A program made the translations under genes and the position numbers. The notes beneath the pieces were generated by a model, which was not told where the DNA came from, did not search any database, and saw only the letters and a list, made by a program, of their open reading frames with translations. Source: Flavobacterium sp. NG2 (lineage in GTDB: Bacteria > Bacteroidota > Bacteroidia > Flavobacteriales > Flavobacteriaceae). From it: DNA of 64,000 nucleotides. The stretch covers positions 2,978,001 through 3,042,000 of the forward strand of contig NZ_CP139420.1 of assembly GCF_034119845.1 (NCBI RefSeq), written 5' to 3'. Positions 33,801 through 45,800 of this stretch are shown here, one piece after another. How positions within the stretch are numbered: the stretch's first letter is position 1; each line of letters begins with the position of its first letter.

Positions 33801-36800
33801 GGGTGGGTGGGGGTGGGTTGTGGGGGTGGTGGGTGGTGGGGGGTGTGGGGTGGGGGGTGGGTTGGGTGTGGGGTGGGGTGTGGGGGGGGTGGTTGGGTGG
33901 TGGGTTGGTGGGGTGGGTGTTGGGGGGTGGTGGGTGGGGTGGGGGGTGGGTGGGGGGGGGTGGGGGGGTGTTGGTGGGGTGTGGGGGTGGTTGGGGGGTG
34001 GGTGGGGTGTTGGGGGTGGGTGTGGTGGTGGGGTTGGGGGGGTGGTGGTTGTGGGGGGGTTGGGGTGGGGGGGGTGGGGGTGTGGTGGGGTGTTGGGGGT
34101 GGTGTGGGGGGTTGGTGGGTGTGGGGGTTGGGTGGGGGTGTGTTGGTGGTGGGGTTGGGGTGGGGGTGGGGGTGGGGTGGTGTGGGGGGGTGTTGGGTGG
34201 GTGGGGGGGGGTGGGGTGGTGGTGTTGGGGGGTGGTGGGGTGGGGGTGGTTGGTGGGGGTTGGGTGGTGGGGTGGGGGGTGTGGGGTGGGGGTGGTTGGG
34301 GTGGGGTGGTGGTGGGGGGTGGTGGGGGGTGGGTGGTTGGTTGGGGGTGGGTGGTTGGGTGGGTGTGGGTGGTTGGGTGGGGGGGGGTGGGGTTGTGGGG
34401 GGTGGGGGTGGGGTGGTGGGGTGGTGGGGGGGTGGGTGGTGTGGGGGTTGGGGGGTGTGGGTTGTGGGGTGGTGTTGGGTGTGGGGGGGGGGGTTGGTGG
34501 GGTGGGTGGGTGGGGGTGGGGTGGTGTTGGGGTGTGGGGGGTTGGTGGGGTGGGTGGTGGTTGGGTGGGTGTGGGTGGTGTGGGGGGGTGTGGGTGGGTG
34601 GTGTTGGGTGGGGGTGGGTGGTGGGTGGGGGGTGGTGGGGTGGGGTGTGTGGGGGGTGTGGGGGGGTTGGGGTGGTGGGGGGGGGTGTTGGGGGTGGGGT
34701 GGGGGGTGGTTGGTGGGGGTTGGGTGGTGGGGGTGTGGGGTGTGGGGGTGGGGTGTGGTTGGGGGGGTGTGGGGTGGGGGTGGTTGGGGGTGGGGGGGGT
34801 TGGGGTGTGTGGGGTGGTTGGGGTGTGGGTGGGGGGTGGGGGGGTGTGGGTGGGGTGGGGGTGGGGGGTGGGGGTGGGTGGGGGTGGTTGGGGGGTGGGG
34901 TGTGTGGGGTGGGTGGGGTGGGGGTGTGGGGGGTGGGTGGTGGGGTGGGGTGTGGGGGGGTGGTTGTGGGTGGTTGGGGGGGGTGGTGGGGGTTGTGGGG
35001 GGTGTGGTTGGGTGGGGGTGGTGTGGTGGGGTGGGTGTTGGGGGTGTTGGTGGGTGGTGGGGGGTGTGGGTGGGGGTGGTGTGGGGTGGTGGGTGTGGGG
35101 GTGGGGGGTGTTGGGTGTGGGGTTGGGGGGGGTGGGGGGGGGGTTGGGTGGGGGTGTGGGGTGGGTGGGGGTGGGGGGGTTGGTGGGGGTGGTTGTGGGT
35201 GGTGGGGGGGTGGTTGGGGGGGGTGTGGGTGGTGGGGTGGTGGGTGGGGGGGTGGGTGGGGGGTGGTGGGGGGGGTGTGGTGGGTGGGGTGGGGGGTGTG
35301 TGGGGGGGTGGGGGGTGGGTGGGGGTGGGGTGTGGGGGGTGGGGTTGTGGGGGTGGGGTGGGGGGGGTGGGGTGGGGTGGTGGGGTGGGGGTGGTGGTTT
35401 GGGGGGGTGGGTGGGGGGGTGGGGTGTGGGGGGGTGGGTGGTGGGTGTGGGGGTTGGGTGGGGTGGGGGGGGGTGTGGGGGGGGGGTGGTGGGGGGTGTG
35501 GGTGTGGGGGGGGGTGGTGGGGGTGGGGGGGTGGGTGTGGGGGGGGGGGTGGGTGGTGGGGGGGTGGGGTGGGGGGGTGGTGGGTTGGGGGGGGGGTTGG
35601 GGGTGGGTGGGTGGGGGGTGGGGTGGGTGGTTGGGGGTGGGGTGTGGGGGGGGTTGGGGGTGTGGTGGTGGGGGTGGGGGGGGTGGGTGTTGTGGTGGGT
35701 TGTGGGGTGGGGGGGGGTGGTGGGGGGGGTGGTGGGGTGGGTTGTGGGGGGTGGTGGGTGTGGGGGGGTGGGGTGGGGTGGGGGTGGGTGGTGGGGGTGT
35801 GGGGGGTGGGGGTGGGGGGGGGTGGGTGGGGGGTGGGGGGGTGGGGTGGTGGGGGGGGTGGTGTGGGGGGGTGGGGGGGTGTGGGGGGGTGGGTGTTGTG
35901 GGGGGTGGGGGGTGGTGGGGTGGGGGTGGTTGGGGGTGTGGTGGGTGGGGGGGTGGGGGGGGTGGGGTTGGTGTTGGTGTGTGGTGGGTGTGTGGGGTTG
36001 GGGGGTGGGTGGTGGTGTGGGGTGGGGGGTGGGTGGTTGGTGGGTGGGGGTGGTGGGGGTGGGGGGGGGGTGGTTGTGTGGGGTGTGGGGGTGTGGGGGG
36101 GGTGGGTGTTGGGTGGTGTGGGGGGGGTGGGTGGTTGTGGTGGGGGTGGGGGGTGGTTGGGGGGTGTGGGGGTGTGGGTGGGGGGGTGGGTGGTGTGGGG
36201 TGGGGGGTGGGGTGGTTGGTGGGTGGGGGGGGGGGTGGGTGGGGTTGGTGTGGGGTGTGGGGGTTGGGTGGGGTGGGGGGGGGTGTGGGGTGGGTGGGGT
36301 GGGGGGGGGTGGTGTGGGGTGTGGTGGGGTGGTGGTGGGGGTGTGGTGGGTGGGGGGTTGGGGTGGGGTGGGTGTGGGGGGTGGGGTGTGTGTTTGGGGT
36401 GGGGTGGTGTGGTGGGTGGGTTGGGGTGGTGGGGGGGGGGGGGGTGTTGGTGGGGGTGGGGTGTGTTGGTGGGGTGGTGGGGTGGGGGGTGGGTGGTGGT
36501 GGTTGGGGGGTGGGTGTGTGGTTGGTGGGGTGGGGGTGTGGGTGGGGTTGGGTGGGTGTGGGGGGGGGTGTGGGGGTGTGGTGTGGGGGGGGTGGGTGGG
36601 GTGTGGGGTGTGGGGTTGGGGTGGGGGGTTGGTGGGGGTGGGGGGTGTGGGGTTGGTGGTGGGGGTGGTGGGGGGGGGGGGGTGGTGGGTGGGGGGTTGT
36701 GGTGGGGGTGGGGTGTTGGGTTGGGGGGTGGGTGGGGTGGGTTTGTGGGGGTGGGTGGGGGGTGGGGGGTTGTGGGTGGGGGTTGGTGGTGGGTGGTTGT

Positions 36801-36814
36801 GGGGTGGGTTGGGT

Positions 36815-36831
36815 GGGGGGGGGGGGGGGGG
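36815..36831 (+). repeat. G17 homopolymer
   Basis: Seventeen consecutive G, one of the two longest G runs I found. It sits at the end of a G-rich stretch, just before the sequence becomes more T-rich near 36940. Similar runs are G16 at 41003-41018, G16 at 52144-52159 and G16 at 56329-56344. Confidence 0.5.
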
Positions 36832-39800
36832 TGTGGGTGGGGTGTTGGGGGGTGGGGGGGTGGTGTGGTGGGGGTGGGGTGGGGTGGGGTGGGGGGGTGT
36901 GGGGGGGTGTGGGGGTGGGGGTGGGGGTGGGGGGTTGGGTGGGTGGTGTTGGTGTTGGGTTTGGTTGTTGGGGTGGGTGTGTGGGGTGTTGTGGTGGTGG
37001 GTGGTTTGTGGGTGTGGGGGTGTGGTGGGGTGTTGTTTGGGGTGGTGTGTGTGTGGTTTGGGGGGTGGGTTTTGGGGTGTTGGTGGTGGGTGGGGGGTGT
37101 GGGGGTTGGGGGGGGTGGGGTGTTTGGTTGGGGGTGTGGTGGGGGGTGGTGTGGTGGGGGGTGGTGGTTGGGTGGTGTGGTGGGTGGGTGGTGGGGTGTT
37201 GTTTGTGTGGGTGTGGGGGGGTGGGTGGTGGGTGGGGGGTGGTTGTTGTGGGGTTGTTGGGTTGGGGGGTGGGTGGGGTTGGGTGGGGGGTGGGGTGGTG
37301 GGTGGTGGTGGGTTGGGGTGGTGTTGGTGGTGTGGGTGTGGGGGTGGTGGGGGTGGGTGGGTTGGGGTGGTGGGGGGGGTGTTGGGTGGGTGGTGGTGGT
37401 TGGGTGGGTGGGTGTTGTGGTGGTGGGTGGTTTGGTGGGGTTGGGGTGGGGTGGGTGGGTTGTGGTTTGGTGGTGTGGGTTGGGTGGGTGGTTGGGGGTT
37501 GTGGTGGGTGGTGGGGTGGTGGGTGGGGTGTTGGGGGGGGTGTGTGTGGGGTGGGTGGGGGGTGTTGGGGGGGGGTTTGGTGGTGGGTTGGGGGGGGGTG
37601 GTGGTGGTGGGTGGTGGGGGGTGGTGGGTGGGTGGGTGGGGGTTGGGTGGGGTGGGGGGGTGGGGGGGTTGTGTTGGTGGGTTGTGGTGGGTGGGTGGTT
37701 GGGGTGGTGGTGGGGGGGGTGGGGTTTGTGGTGGGGGGGGTGGGGGTGGGGGTGGGTGGGTTGTTGGGGGGGGGTGGGGGGTTGGGTGGGGGGGGGGTGG
37801 TGGGTGGGGTTGGGGGGGGTTGGTGGGGGGGGGTGTGGGGTGTGGTGGGGGGTGGTGGTGTTGTGTGGTGTGGTTGGGTGGTGGTTGTGGGGGTGGGGTT
37901 GGGTGGTGTGTGGGTGTGGGGGTGGGGGGGTTGGGGTGTGTGGGGTGGGGTTGGGTGGGGGGTGGTTGTGTTGGTGGGGGGGTGGGGGGGGGTTGGGGTG
38001 TGTGGGTGGTGGGGGTGTGTGTGTGGGTGGGGGTGGGTGGTGGTGGGGGTTGGTGGGTGGGGGGTGGGTGGGGGGTGGTGGGTGGTTGTGTTGGGGTGGG
38101 TGGGGTGGTGGGGGGTTGGGGGGGGTGGGGGTGTTTGGGTTGGGGTGTGTTGGGTGGGTGGGGGTTGGGTGTGGGTTGTTGGGGGGGTGGGTGGGTGGGT
38201 GGGGGGTTGGTGGGGGTGGGGGGTGGGGTGGGGGGTTGTGGGTGTGTGGGGTTTGGTGGGTGTGGGTGGTGTTGGTGGGGGGTTGTGGGGTGGGTGGTTG
38301 GTGGGGTGGTTGGTGGTTGGTTGTTGTGGGTGGTGGGGTGGTGGGGGGGGGGTGTGGGGGGGGGGTTGTTGGGGGTGGGGTTGGGGTGGGGGGGTGGGGG
38401 TGTGGTGGGGGGGGTGGTTGGTGTGGGTGGGTGGTGGGTGGGGTGGTGGGGGGGTGGGGGGGGGTTGGGGTGGGGTGGGTGTGGGGGGGTTGGGGGTGGT
38501 TTGGGGGGTGGGGGGTGGGGGTGGTTGGGTGGTTGTTGGTTGGGTGGGGTGGTGGTTGGTTTGGGTTTGTGGGTGTGGGGGGGGGGGTGTGGTGGGGGTG
38601 TGGGTTTGGGGGTGGTGTGGGGGGTGGGTTGGGGTTGGTGGTGGTGGGTGTGGGGGGGTGGGGTGGGTGTGGTTGGTGGGGGTGGGGTGTGTGTTGTGGG
38701 TTGTGGTGGGGTTGGGGGGGGTGTGGGGTGGGGGTTGGTGTGGTGGGGGGTTTGGTGGTGTGTTGGGTGGGGTGGGGTTGGTGGTGGGGGGGTTGTGTGG
38801 GTGGGGGGGTGTGGGGGGTTGGGGTGTGGTGGTGGTTTTGGGTTGGGTGTGGTGTGGGGGTGGGGGGGTGTGGGTTTGTGGTGGGTGGTGTGGTGGGTGG
38901 GGGTGGGTGGTGGTGGGTTTTGGGTGTGGTGGGGGGTGGTGTTGGGTTTGTTGGTTTTGGGTGGTGGTGGGGGGTGTGGTGTTGGGTTGTGGGGGGGTGT
39001 GGGTTGGGTTGTGGGTGGGGGTTTGGTGTGTTGTTGTGGTTGGTGGGTGGGTTGTGTGGGGGGGTGGTGGGGGGTTGGTTTGGTGGGGTGGTGGGGGGTT
39101 GGGGGTGGTGTGTGGTTTTGGTTGGGGGGTGGGGTGGTGGGGTGTTTGTTGGGTGTTGGTGGTGTTTGTTGGGTGGGGGTGTGTGGGTTGGGGGTGGTGG
39201 TTTGGGTGTGGGTGGGGGGGGGGGGTGTTGGTGTGGGGTGTTTGTGGGGTGGGGTGTTTTGGGGGTTGGGGGGTTGGGGGGGTGTGTGTGTGGTGGGGGT
39301 TGGGGGGTTGGTTGTGGGTGTTGGTTGGTTGTGGTGTTGGTTGGGGGGTGTTGGGGTGTGGGTGGGTTTGTGGTTGTGTGGGGGTGGTGGTGGGGTTGGG
39401 TGGTGTGGGTTGTTGGTGGTGGTTGGGTGTTGTGTGGTGGTGGGGGTGGGTTGGGGTGGGTGGGTGTTTGTGTGGGGGGTGTGGGTGGGGGTTTGTTGGG
39501 TGGTGTGGGTGTTTGGTGGGTGGTGGGTGGTTGGGTTGGGGTGTGTGGGGTGTGGGTTGGTTGGTGTTTGGTGGGGTTGTTGTGGTGGGTTTGTGGTGGT
39601 TGTTGGTGTGGGTGGGGTGGTGGTTGGGGGTGGTGGTGTGGGGTGGTTGGTGTGGGTGGTTTTGTGGGGTGGTGGGGGTTGGGGGTGTGTTGGTGGGGTG
39701 GGGGGGGGTGTGTTTGGGTGGTGTTTGGGGTGGTTTGTTTGGTGGGGGGTGTGGGTGGGGGGGTTGTTGTTGGGGTGGGGGTGGTGGGGGTTTGGGGGGT

Positions 39801-42800
39801 TGGTGTGGTGTGGGGGGTGGTGTGTGGGTGTTTGGTGGGGGGGTGTGGGTGGGTTTTGGGGTGGGTTGGGGTGGTGTGGTGGGGGTTGTGGTTGGGGTGT
39901 GGTGGGTTGTTGTGGGTGGGTGTGTGTTGGTGTGGGGGGGTGGGGTGGTGTGGGGGGGGGTGGGTGTTGGGTGGTGGGGGTGGTTGGGGGGTGGGGTTGG
40001 GTTGGGGGGGGTGGGGGGTGGGGGGGGTGGTGGGGGGTGGGGGTGTTGGGGTGTGGTGGGGTGGGTTTGTGTTGGTGGGTGGGTTGGTGGGTGGGGTGTG
40101 TGGGGGGGTGGTGTGGGGGTGGGTGTGGGGGGTGTGGTGGTGGGGGGGTGGTTGGTTGGTTGGGTGGGTGGGGTTGGGGGTTGTTGGGTGGGTGTGGGGT
40201 GGGGGGGTGGTGGTGGGGTGTTGGGGGGGGGTTTGGGGGTGGTGGGGGGGGTTGGGGGGGGTGGTTGGTGTGGGGTGGGGTGGTGGGTGTTGGGGTTGGG
40301 TGTGGTGGTGGGTGTGTGGTGGGGTGTTGTGTTGTGGGGGGTGTGGTGGGGTGTGGTTTGGGGGTGGTGTGGGTGTGGGGGGGGGTTTGGTTGGTGGGTG
40401 GGGTGGGGGGTTGGTGGGGGTGTGGGGGGGGTTTGGGGGTGGTGGTTGGGGGTTGTTGGGTGGTGTGGGGGGGTGGTGGGTGGGGGGGGGTGTGGGTGTG
40501 GTGGTGGGTGGTGTGGGGGTGTGGGGGTGGGTGGGGGTGGGTTGGTGGGGGTGGGTGGTTGTGGGGTGGTGGGGGGGGTTGTGTGGTGGTGGGTGTGGGG
40601 TTGGTGGGGGTGGGTGTTGGGTGGGGTGGTGGTTGGGTGGGTGTGTTGGGGGGGTGGTGGGGGGGTTGGTGGTTGGGGGGTGGTGTGGGTGGTGGGGGTG
40701 GGTGGTGGGTGGGGTGTGTTGGGGGGGGGGGGGGTGGGGTGTGTGTGTTGTGGTGGGGTGTTGTGTGGGTTTGGTGGGGTTGTGTGGGGGTGGGGTGGTT
40801 GGTGTTGTGGGTGGGTGGGGGGGGTTGGGGGGTTGGGTTGTGTGGGTGTGTGGTTGGTTGGGGGGTGGGGGTGGTTGGTTTGTGTTGGGGGTGGGTTTGT
40901 GGGGGGGTGGTGGGTTTGTGGTGTTGGGGGTGGGGTGGTGTTTGTGGTGGGTGTGGGTGGTGGGGTGGTGTGGGTGTGGGTTGTGTGGTTGGGGGTGTGT
41001 GTGGGGGGGGGGGGGGGGTTGGGTGGGGGTGGGGTGTGTTTGGGGTGGTTTGGGGGTGGGGTGGGGGTGGGGGTTGGGGGGGTGGGGTGGGGGGTGGGTG
41101 TTGGGGTGGTGTTGGTGGGTTTGTGGGTGTTGTGGGTGGTGGTGTTGGGTGTGGGGGTGTGGTGTGGTGGGGTGTGTGGGGTGGGTTGTTGGGGGTTGGG
41201 TGGTGGGGGGGGGGTTGGTGTTGGTGTGGGGGGTTTTGGGGTGGGGGGGTTGGGTGGTGGGGGGTGGTGGGGTGGGGGTGTTGTGGTATTATTGGTGTGG
41301 GTGGGTGGTGGTGGTGGGTGGTGTGGGGGGTTGGTGTTGGGGTGGTGGGGGGGGTGGGGGGTGGGGTGTGTGGTGGGGGGTTGTGGGGTGTGGGGTGGTG
41401 GTGTGGTGGGTGGGGTGGGGGTGGGGTGTGTTGGGGGGGGGGTGGGTGGTGTGGGTGGGGAGGTGGGGTGGTGGGTGTTTGGGTGTGGGGTGGGTTGGGG
41501 TGGGGGGGTGTTGGGGTTTGTGGGGTGTGTGGGGTGTTGTTGGTGGGGGGGTGGTGTGGGGGGGTGGGTGTGGGGGTGGTGGTGTTTTGGTGGGTGGTTG
41601 GTGTGGGGGGGTTGTGTGTGGGTGTGTGGGGTGTTTGTGGGGGGTGTGGGGGTGGTTGGGGTGTGTTGGTGGGGTTGTGGGGTGTGGGTGGTGTGGGTGG
41701 GTTGGGGTGGGGGGGTGTTGGGGGTGGGGTGGGTGGTGGGTGGGGTGGGTGTGGTTTGGGGGTGGGGTGGTGGGGTGTGGGGTGGGGGGGTTGGGGGTGG
41801 TGGGGGTGTTGTTGGGTGGGTGGTGTGTTGGGGGGGGGGTTGGGGGTTGTTTGTTGGTGGGGTTGTGGGGGTGTGGGGGTGGTGGGGTTGGGGGGGGGGG
41901 GTGTGGTGGGGGGGTGTGGGGGGTGGGTTTGTGGTTGTGTGGTTTGGTTGGGGGTGGGGTGGTGGGTTGGTTGTTGGGGTGGGGGGGGGGGTGGGGGTTG
42001 TTGGGGGGGGGTTGGGTGTGGGGGGGGGGGGTGGTTGGGTGTTTGGGTTGGGGTGTGGTGGGGTGGGGGTTGGGGGGGGTGGTGGGGGGGTGTGGGGGGT
42101 GGGGTGGGGGGGTGGTGGGTGTGGGGGTGGGTGGGTGGGGGGGGGGGGTTGGGGGTGGGGTTGTGGGTGGGTGGGGGGTGGTGTGGTGGGGGTGGGTGGG
42201 GGGTGGGGTGGGGGTGGGGGGGGGGGGGGGGTGGGGGTGGGGTGGGTGGGGTGGGGGGTGTGTGGGGGGGTTGGGGGTGGGGGGGGGGGTGGTGTGGGTT
42301 GGGGGGGGGTGGGGGTGGGGGGGGTTGGGTGGGGGTGTTGTTTTGGGGGGTGGGTGGGGGGGGGTGTGGGGGTGTGGTGTGTGGGGTGGGGGTGGGGTGG
42401 TGTGGGTGGTGGGGTGGGGTTGGGGGGGGGGTGTTGTGGGTGGGGGTGGTGGGTGGGGGGGGGTGGGTGGTGTTGTGGTGGGGGTTTGGGGGGTGGGGGG
42501 GGTGGGGGTGGGGGGGGTGGGTTGGTTGTGTGGGTGTGTGGGGGGGGTGGGGGGGGGTGGGGGGGGGGGTGGGGTGGGGGGGTGGGTGTTGGGGGGTGGG
42601 TGTGTGTGGGTGGGGGTGTGTGTGGGGGGTGGGGGGTTGGGGTGGGGGGTGGGGGTGGGGGGGGGTGTTGGGGTGGGTGGTGGGGGGGGGTGGGTGTGGG
42701 GTGGTGGGGGGTGGTGGTTGTGTGGGGTTGTGGTGGGGTGGGGGGGTTGGGGGTGGTTGGTGTGGGGGGGTGGGGTGTTTGGGTGTGGTGGGGTGGTTGT

Positions 42801-45800
42801 GGGGTTGGGTGGGGTGGGGGGTGGTGGGGGTGGGGTGTTGGTGTGTGGGTGTTGGGGTGGGTGGGTTTGGGGGTTGGGTGGGGGGTGGGGGTGGGGGGTT
42901 GGGTTTTGGTGGTGGGTGGGTGTTGGGGGGGGTGTGGTGGGGTGGTGTGGGTGGGGTGGGTGTGGGGGGGGGGGTGGTGGTTGTGGTGTGGGGGGGGTGT
43001 GGGGGGTGGGGTGTGGGGGGTGGGGGGTGGGGGTGGGGGGGTGGGTGGGGTGGGGGGGTGGGTGGTGGGGGGGGGTGGGTTGGGTTGTGTGGGTTGGGGT
43101 GGGGGGGTGTGGGGTGTGTGGTGGGGTGGGTGGGGGGGGGTGGGGGGGTGTGGTTGGGGGGGTGGGGGTGGGTGGGTGTGTGTGGGGTGTTGGGGGGTGG
43201 GGGTTTGGGGGGTGTGGTGGGGGTGGGGGGGTTGGTGGGGGGGGGGGTGTGGGGGTGGTGTGGTGGGTGGGTGGTGGTTGTTGGTGGGGGGGGGGTGTGG
43301 GGGGGGGTTGGGTGGGTGGTGGGTGGGGGGTGGGGGTGGTGTTTTGTGGTGGGGTGTGGGGGGGGGGTGGGTTGGTGGTGTGGGGGGGTGTGGTGGTGGG
43401 TGGTGGGGGGGGGTGTGGGTGGGGTGGGGGTTGGTGTGGGGTGGGTGTGGGGGGTGGGGGGGGGGTGGGGGGTGTGGGGGTGGTGGGGGGTGGGGGGGGG
43501 GGTGGGTTGGGTGGGGTGGGGGGGGGGTGTGGGGGGTGGGTGGGTGGGGGGGGGTTGGGGGTGGGGGGGTGGGGTTGGGGGGGGGGGGTGTGGGGTGGTG
43601 GGGGGGGGTGGGTGGGTGGGGGGGTTGGGTGGGTTTGGTGGGGGTGGGTTGGGTGGTGGGTGTTGTGGGTGGGGGTGGGGGGGGGGGGTGTGGGTGGGGG
43701 GGTGTTTGGTGGTGGTGGGTGTGTGGGTGGGTGGGGGGTGGTGTGGGGGTGGTGGGGGGGTGTTGGGTTGTGTGGGGTGGGGTGTGGGGTGGGTGGTGGT
43801 GGGTGGGGGGGGTGGGGGGGTTGGGGGTTGGGGGTGGGTTGGGTGTGTGGTGTTGGGGGGGGGTGGTTGGGGGGGGTGTGTGGGGGTGGTGGGGGTGGGG
43901 GTGGGTGTGGGGGTGGTTGGTGGGTGGGGGTGTGGGGGGGGGGTGGGGGTTGGGTGGTGGTGGGGGGGGTGTTGTGGGTGTGTGGGGTTGGTGGGGTGGG
44001 GGGGTGGGGGTTGGGGGTGGGGTGTGGGGTGTGGGGTGGGGGGGTTGTGTTGGGTGGGGTGGGTGGGGTGGGGTGTTGGTGGTGGTGGGGGGTTTGGGTG
44101 TGGGGTGGGGGTGGGTGGTGTGGGGGGTGGGGGTGGGTGGGGTGGGTGGTGTGGTGGGGGTTGGGTGGTGGTGGGTGGGTGGGGGGGTTGGGGGGGTGGT
44201 GGGGGGTTGGTGGGGTGGGGGGGGGTGTGTGGGTGGTGGGTTTGGGGGGGGTGGGTGGGGTTTGGGTTGGTGGGTGTTGGTTGTGGGGGTTGGGGGTGTG
44301 GGGGGGGTGGGTGGGGGTGGGTGGTGTGGGGGGTGGGGGGTGGGGTGTGGTGGGGGGTGGGTGTGGGGGTGGGGTGGTGGGGTTGGGGTGGGTGGGGGTG
44401 GTGTGTGGGGGGGGGGTGGTGTGGGGGGGGTGGGGGGTGGTGGTGGGGGTGGTGGGTGTTGGGGTGGTGTGGTGTTGGGGTGGGGGGTGTGGGGTGGGTG
44501 GGGTGGGTGGGGGGTGTGGTTGTGGTGGGGGTGGGGTGTTGTGGGGGGTGGGTTGTGGGGGGGGGGGTGGGTGGGGGGGTGGGGGGGGGGTGGTGTGTGG
44601 GGGGGTGGGGGGTGGGGGGTGTGGGGGGGGGGTGGGTTGGGGGGTGTGGGGGGGTGTGGGGTGGGGTGTGGGGGTGGTGGGTGGGTGGTGGGTGGGGGTG
44701 GTGGGGGGGGGTTGGTGTGGTGTGGTGGGTGTTGGGTGGGGGGGGGTTTGGGGGTGGGGTGGGGGTGGGGGGTGGGGGTGTGTGGTGGGTGTTTGGTGGG
44801 GTGTGGGGTTGGGGGTGGGTGTTGGGGTTGGGTGGGGGTGGTGGGGGGGGTGTGGTGTGGGGGGGGTGGGTGTGGGTGGGGGTGTGTTGGGTGGTGTGTG
44901 GGGGGTGGGGGGTGTTGGTGGGTGGGTGGTTGGGTGGTGGGGGGGTTGTGTGGTGTGGGGTGGGGTGGTGGGGGGGTTGTTGGGGGTGGGGGTGGGTTGG
45001 TGGGTGTGTGTGGTGGGGTGGGGTGGTGTGGTGGTGGGGGGGTGTGTGGTGGTGGGGGGTGGGGGTTGGTGGTGTTTGGTGGGTGGGGTGGGTTGTGGGG
45101 TGGGGGTGGGTGGGGGGGTGGGTGGGGGGGTGGTTGGGGTGGGGTGGGGGGGTTGTGGTGGGTGGGTGGGTGGGGGGGGGGGTTGTGTGGGGGTGGGGGG
45201 TGGGGTGGTGGGGGGTGGGGTGGGGGTTGGTGGGGGGGTGGTGGGGGTGTGGGGTGGGGTTTGGTGGGGGTGGTGTGGGTGGGGGGGGTGGGGGTGGGGT
45301 GGGGGGGGGGGTGGGGGGGGGGTGGGGTGGGTTGGTGGGGGTGGGGGGTGGTGGGGTGTGTGGGGGGGGGGGGTGGTGGTGGGGGTGGGGTGGGTTGTGG
45401 TTGGGGGTGGTGTGGGGGGGTGGGTTGTGTGGGGGTGGGTGGGGTGGGGGGGTGTGGTGTGGGGTGGTGGGGGGTGGTGGTTGTGGGGTGTTTGGTGTGG
45501 GGTTGGGGTGTGGGGTGGTTTGGGGGTGGTGGTGGGGGTGTTGTTGTGGGGTGTGGTGTGGTGTGGGGGGTTGGGGTGGGTGGGGTGTGGTTGTGGGGGG
45601 GTTGGGGGGTGGGGTTGGGGGGGGTGGGGGTTGGTGGGTGTGGTTTGGTGGTTGGGGGGGTGTGTGTTGTGGTGGGGGGTGGGTTGGGGGTGGTGGTGGG
45701 GGGTTTGGGTGGGGTGGGTGTTGGGGGTGTGGGTGGGGTTGGTGGGGGGGGTGTGGGGGGTGGGGGGGTGGGTGTGGGGGTTTGTGTGGGGTGGTGTGGG

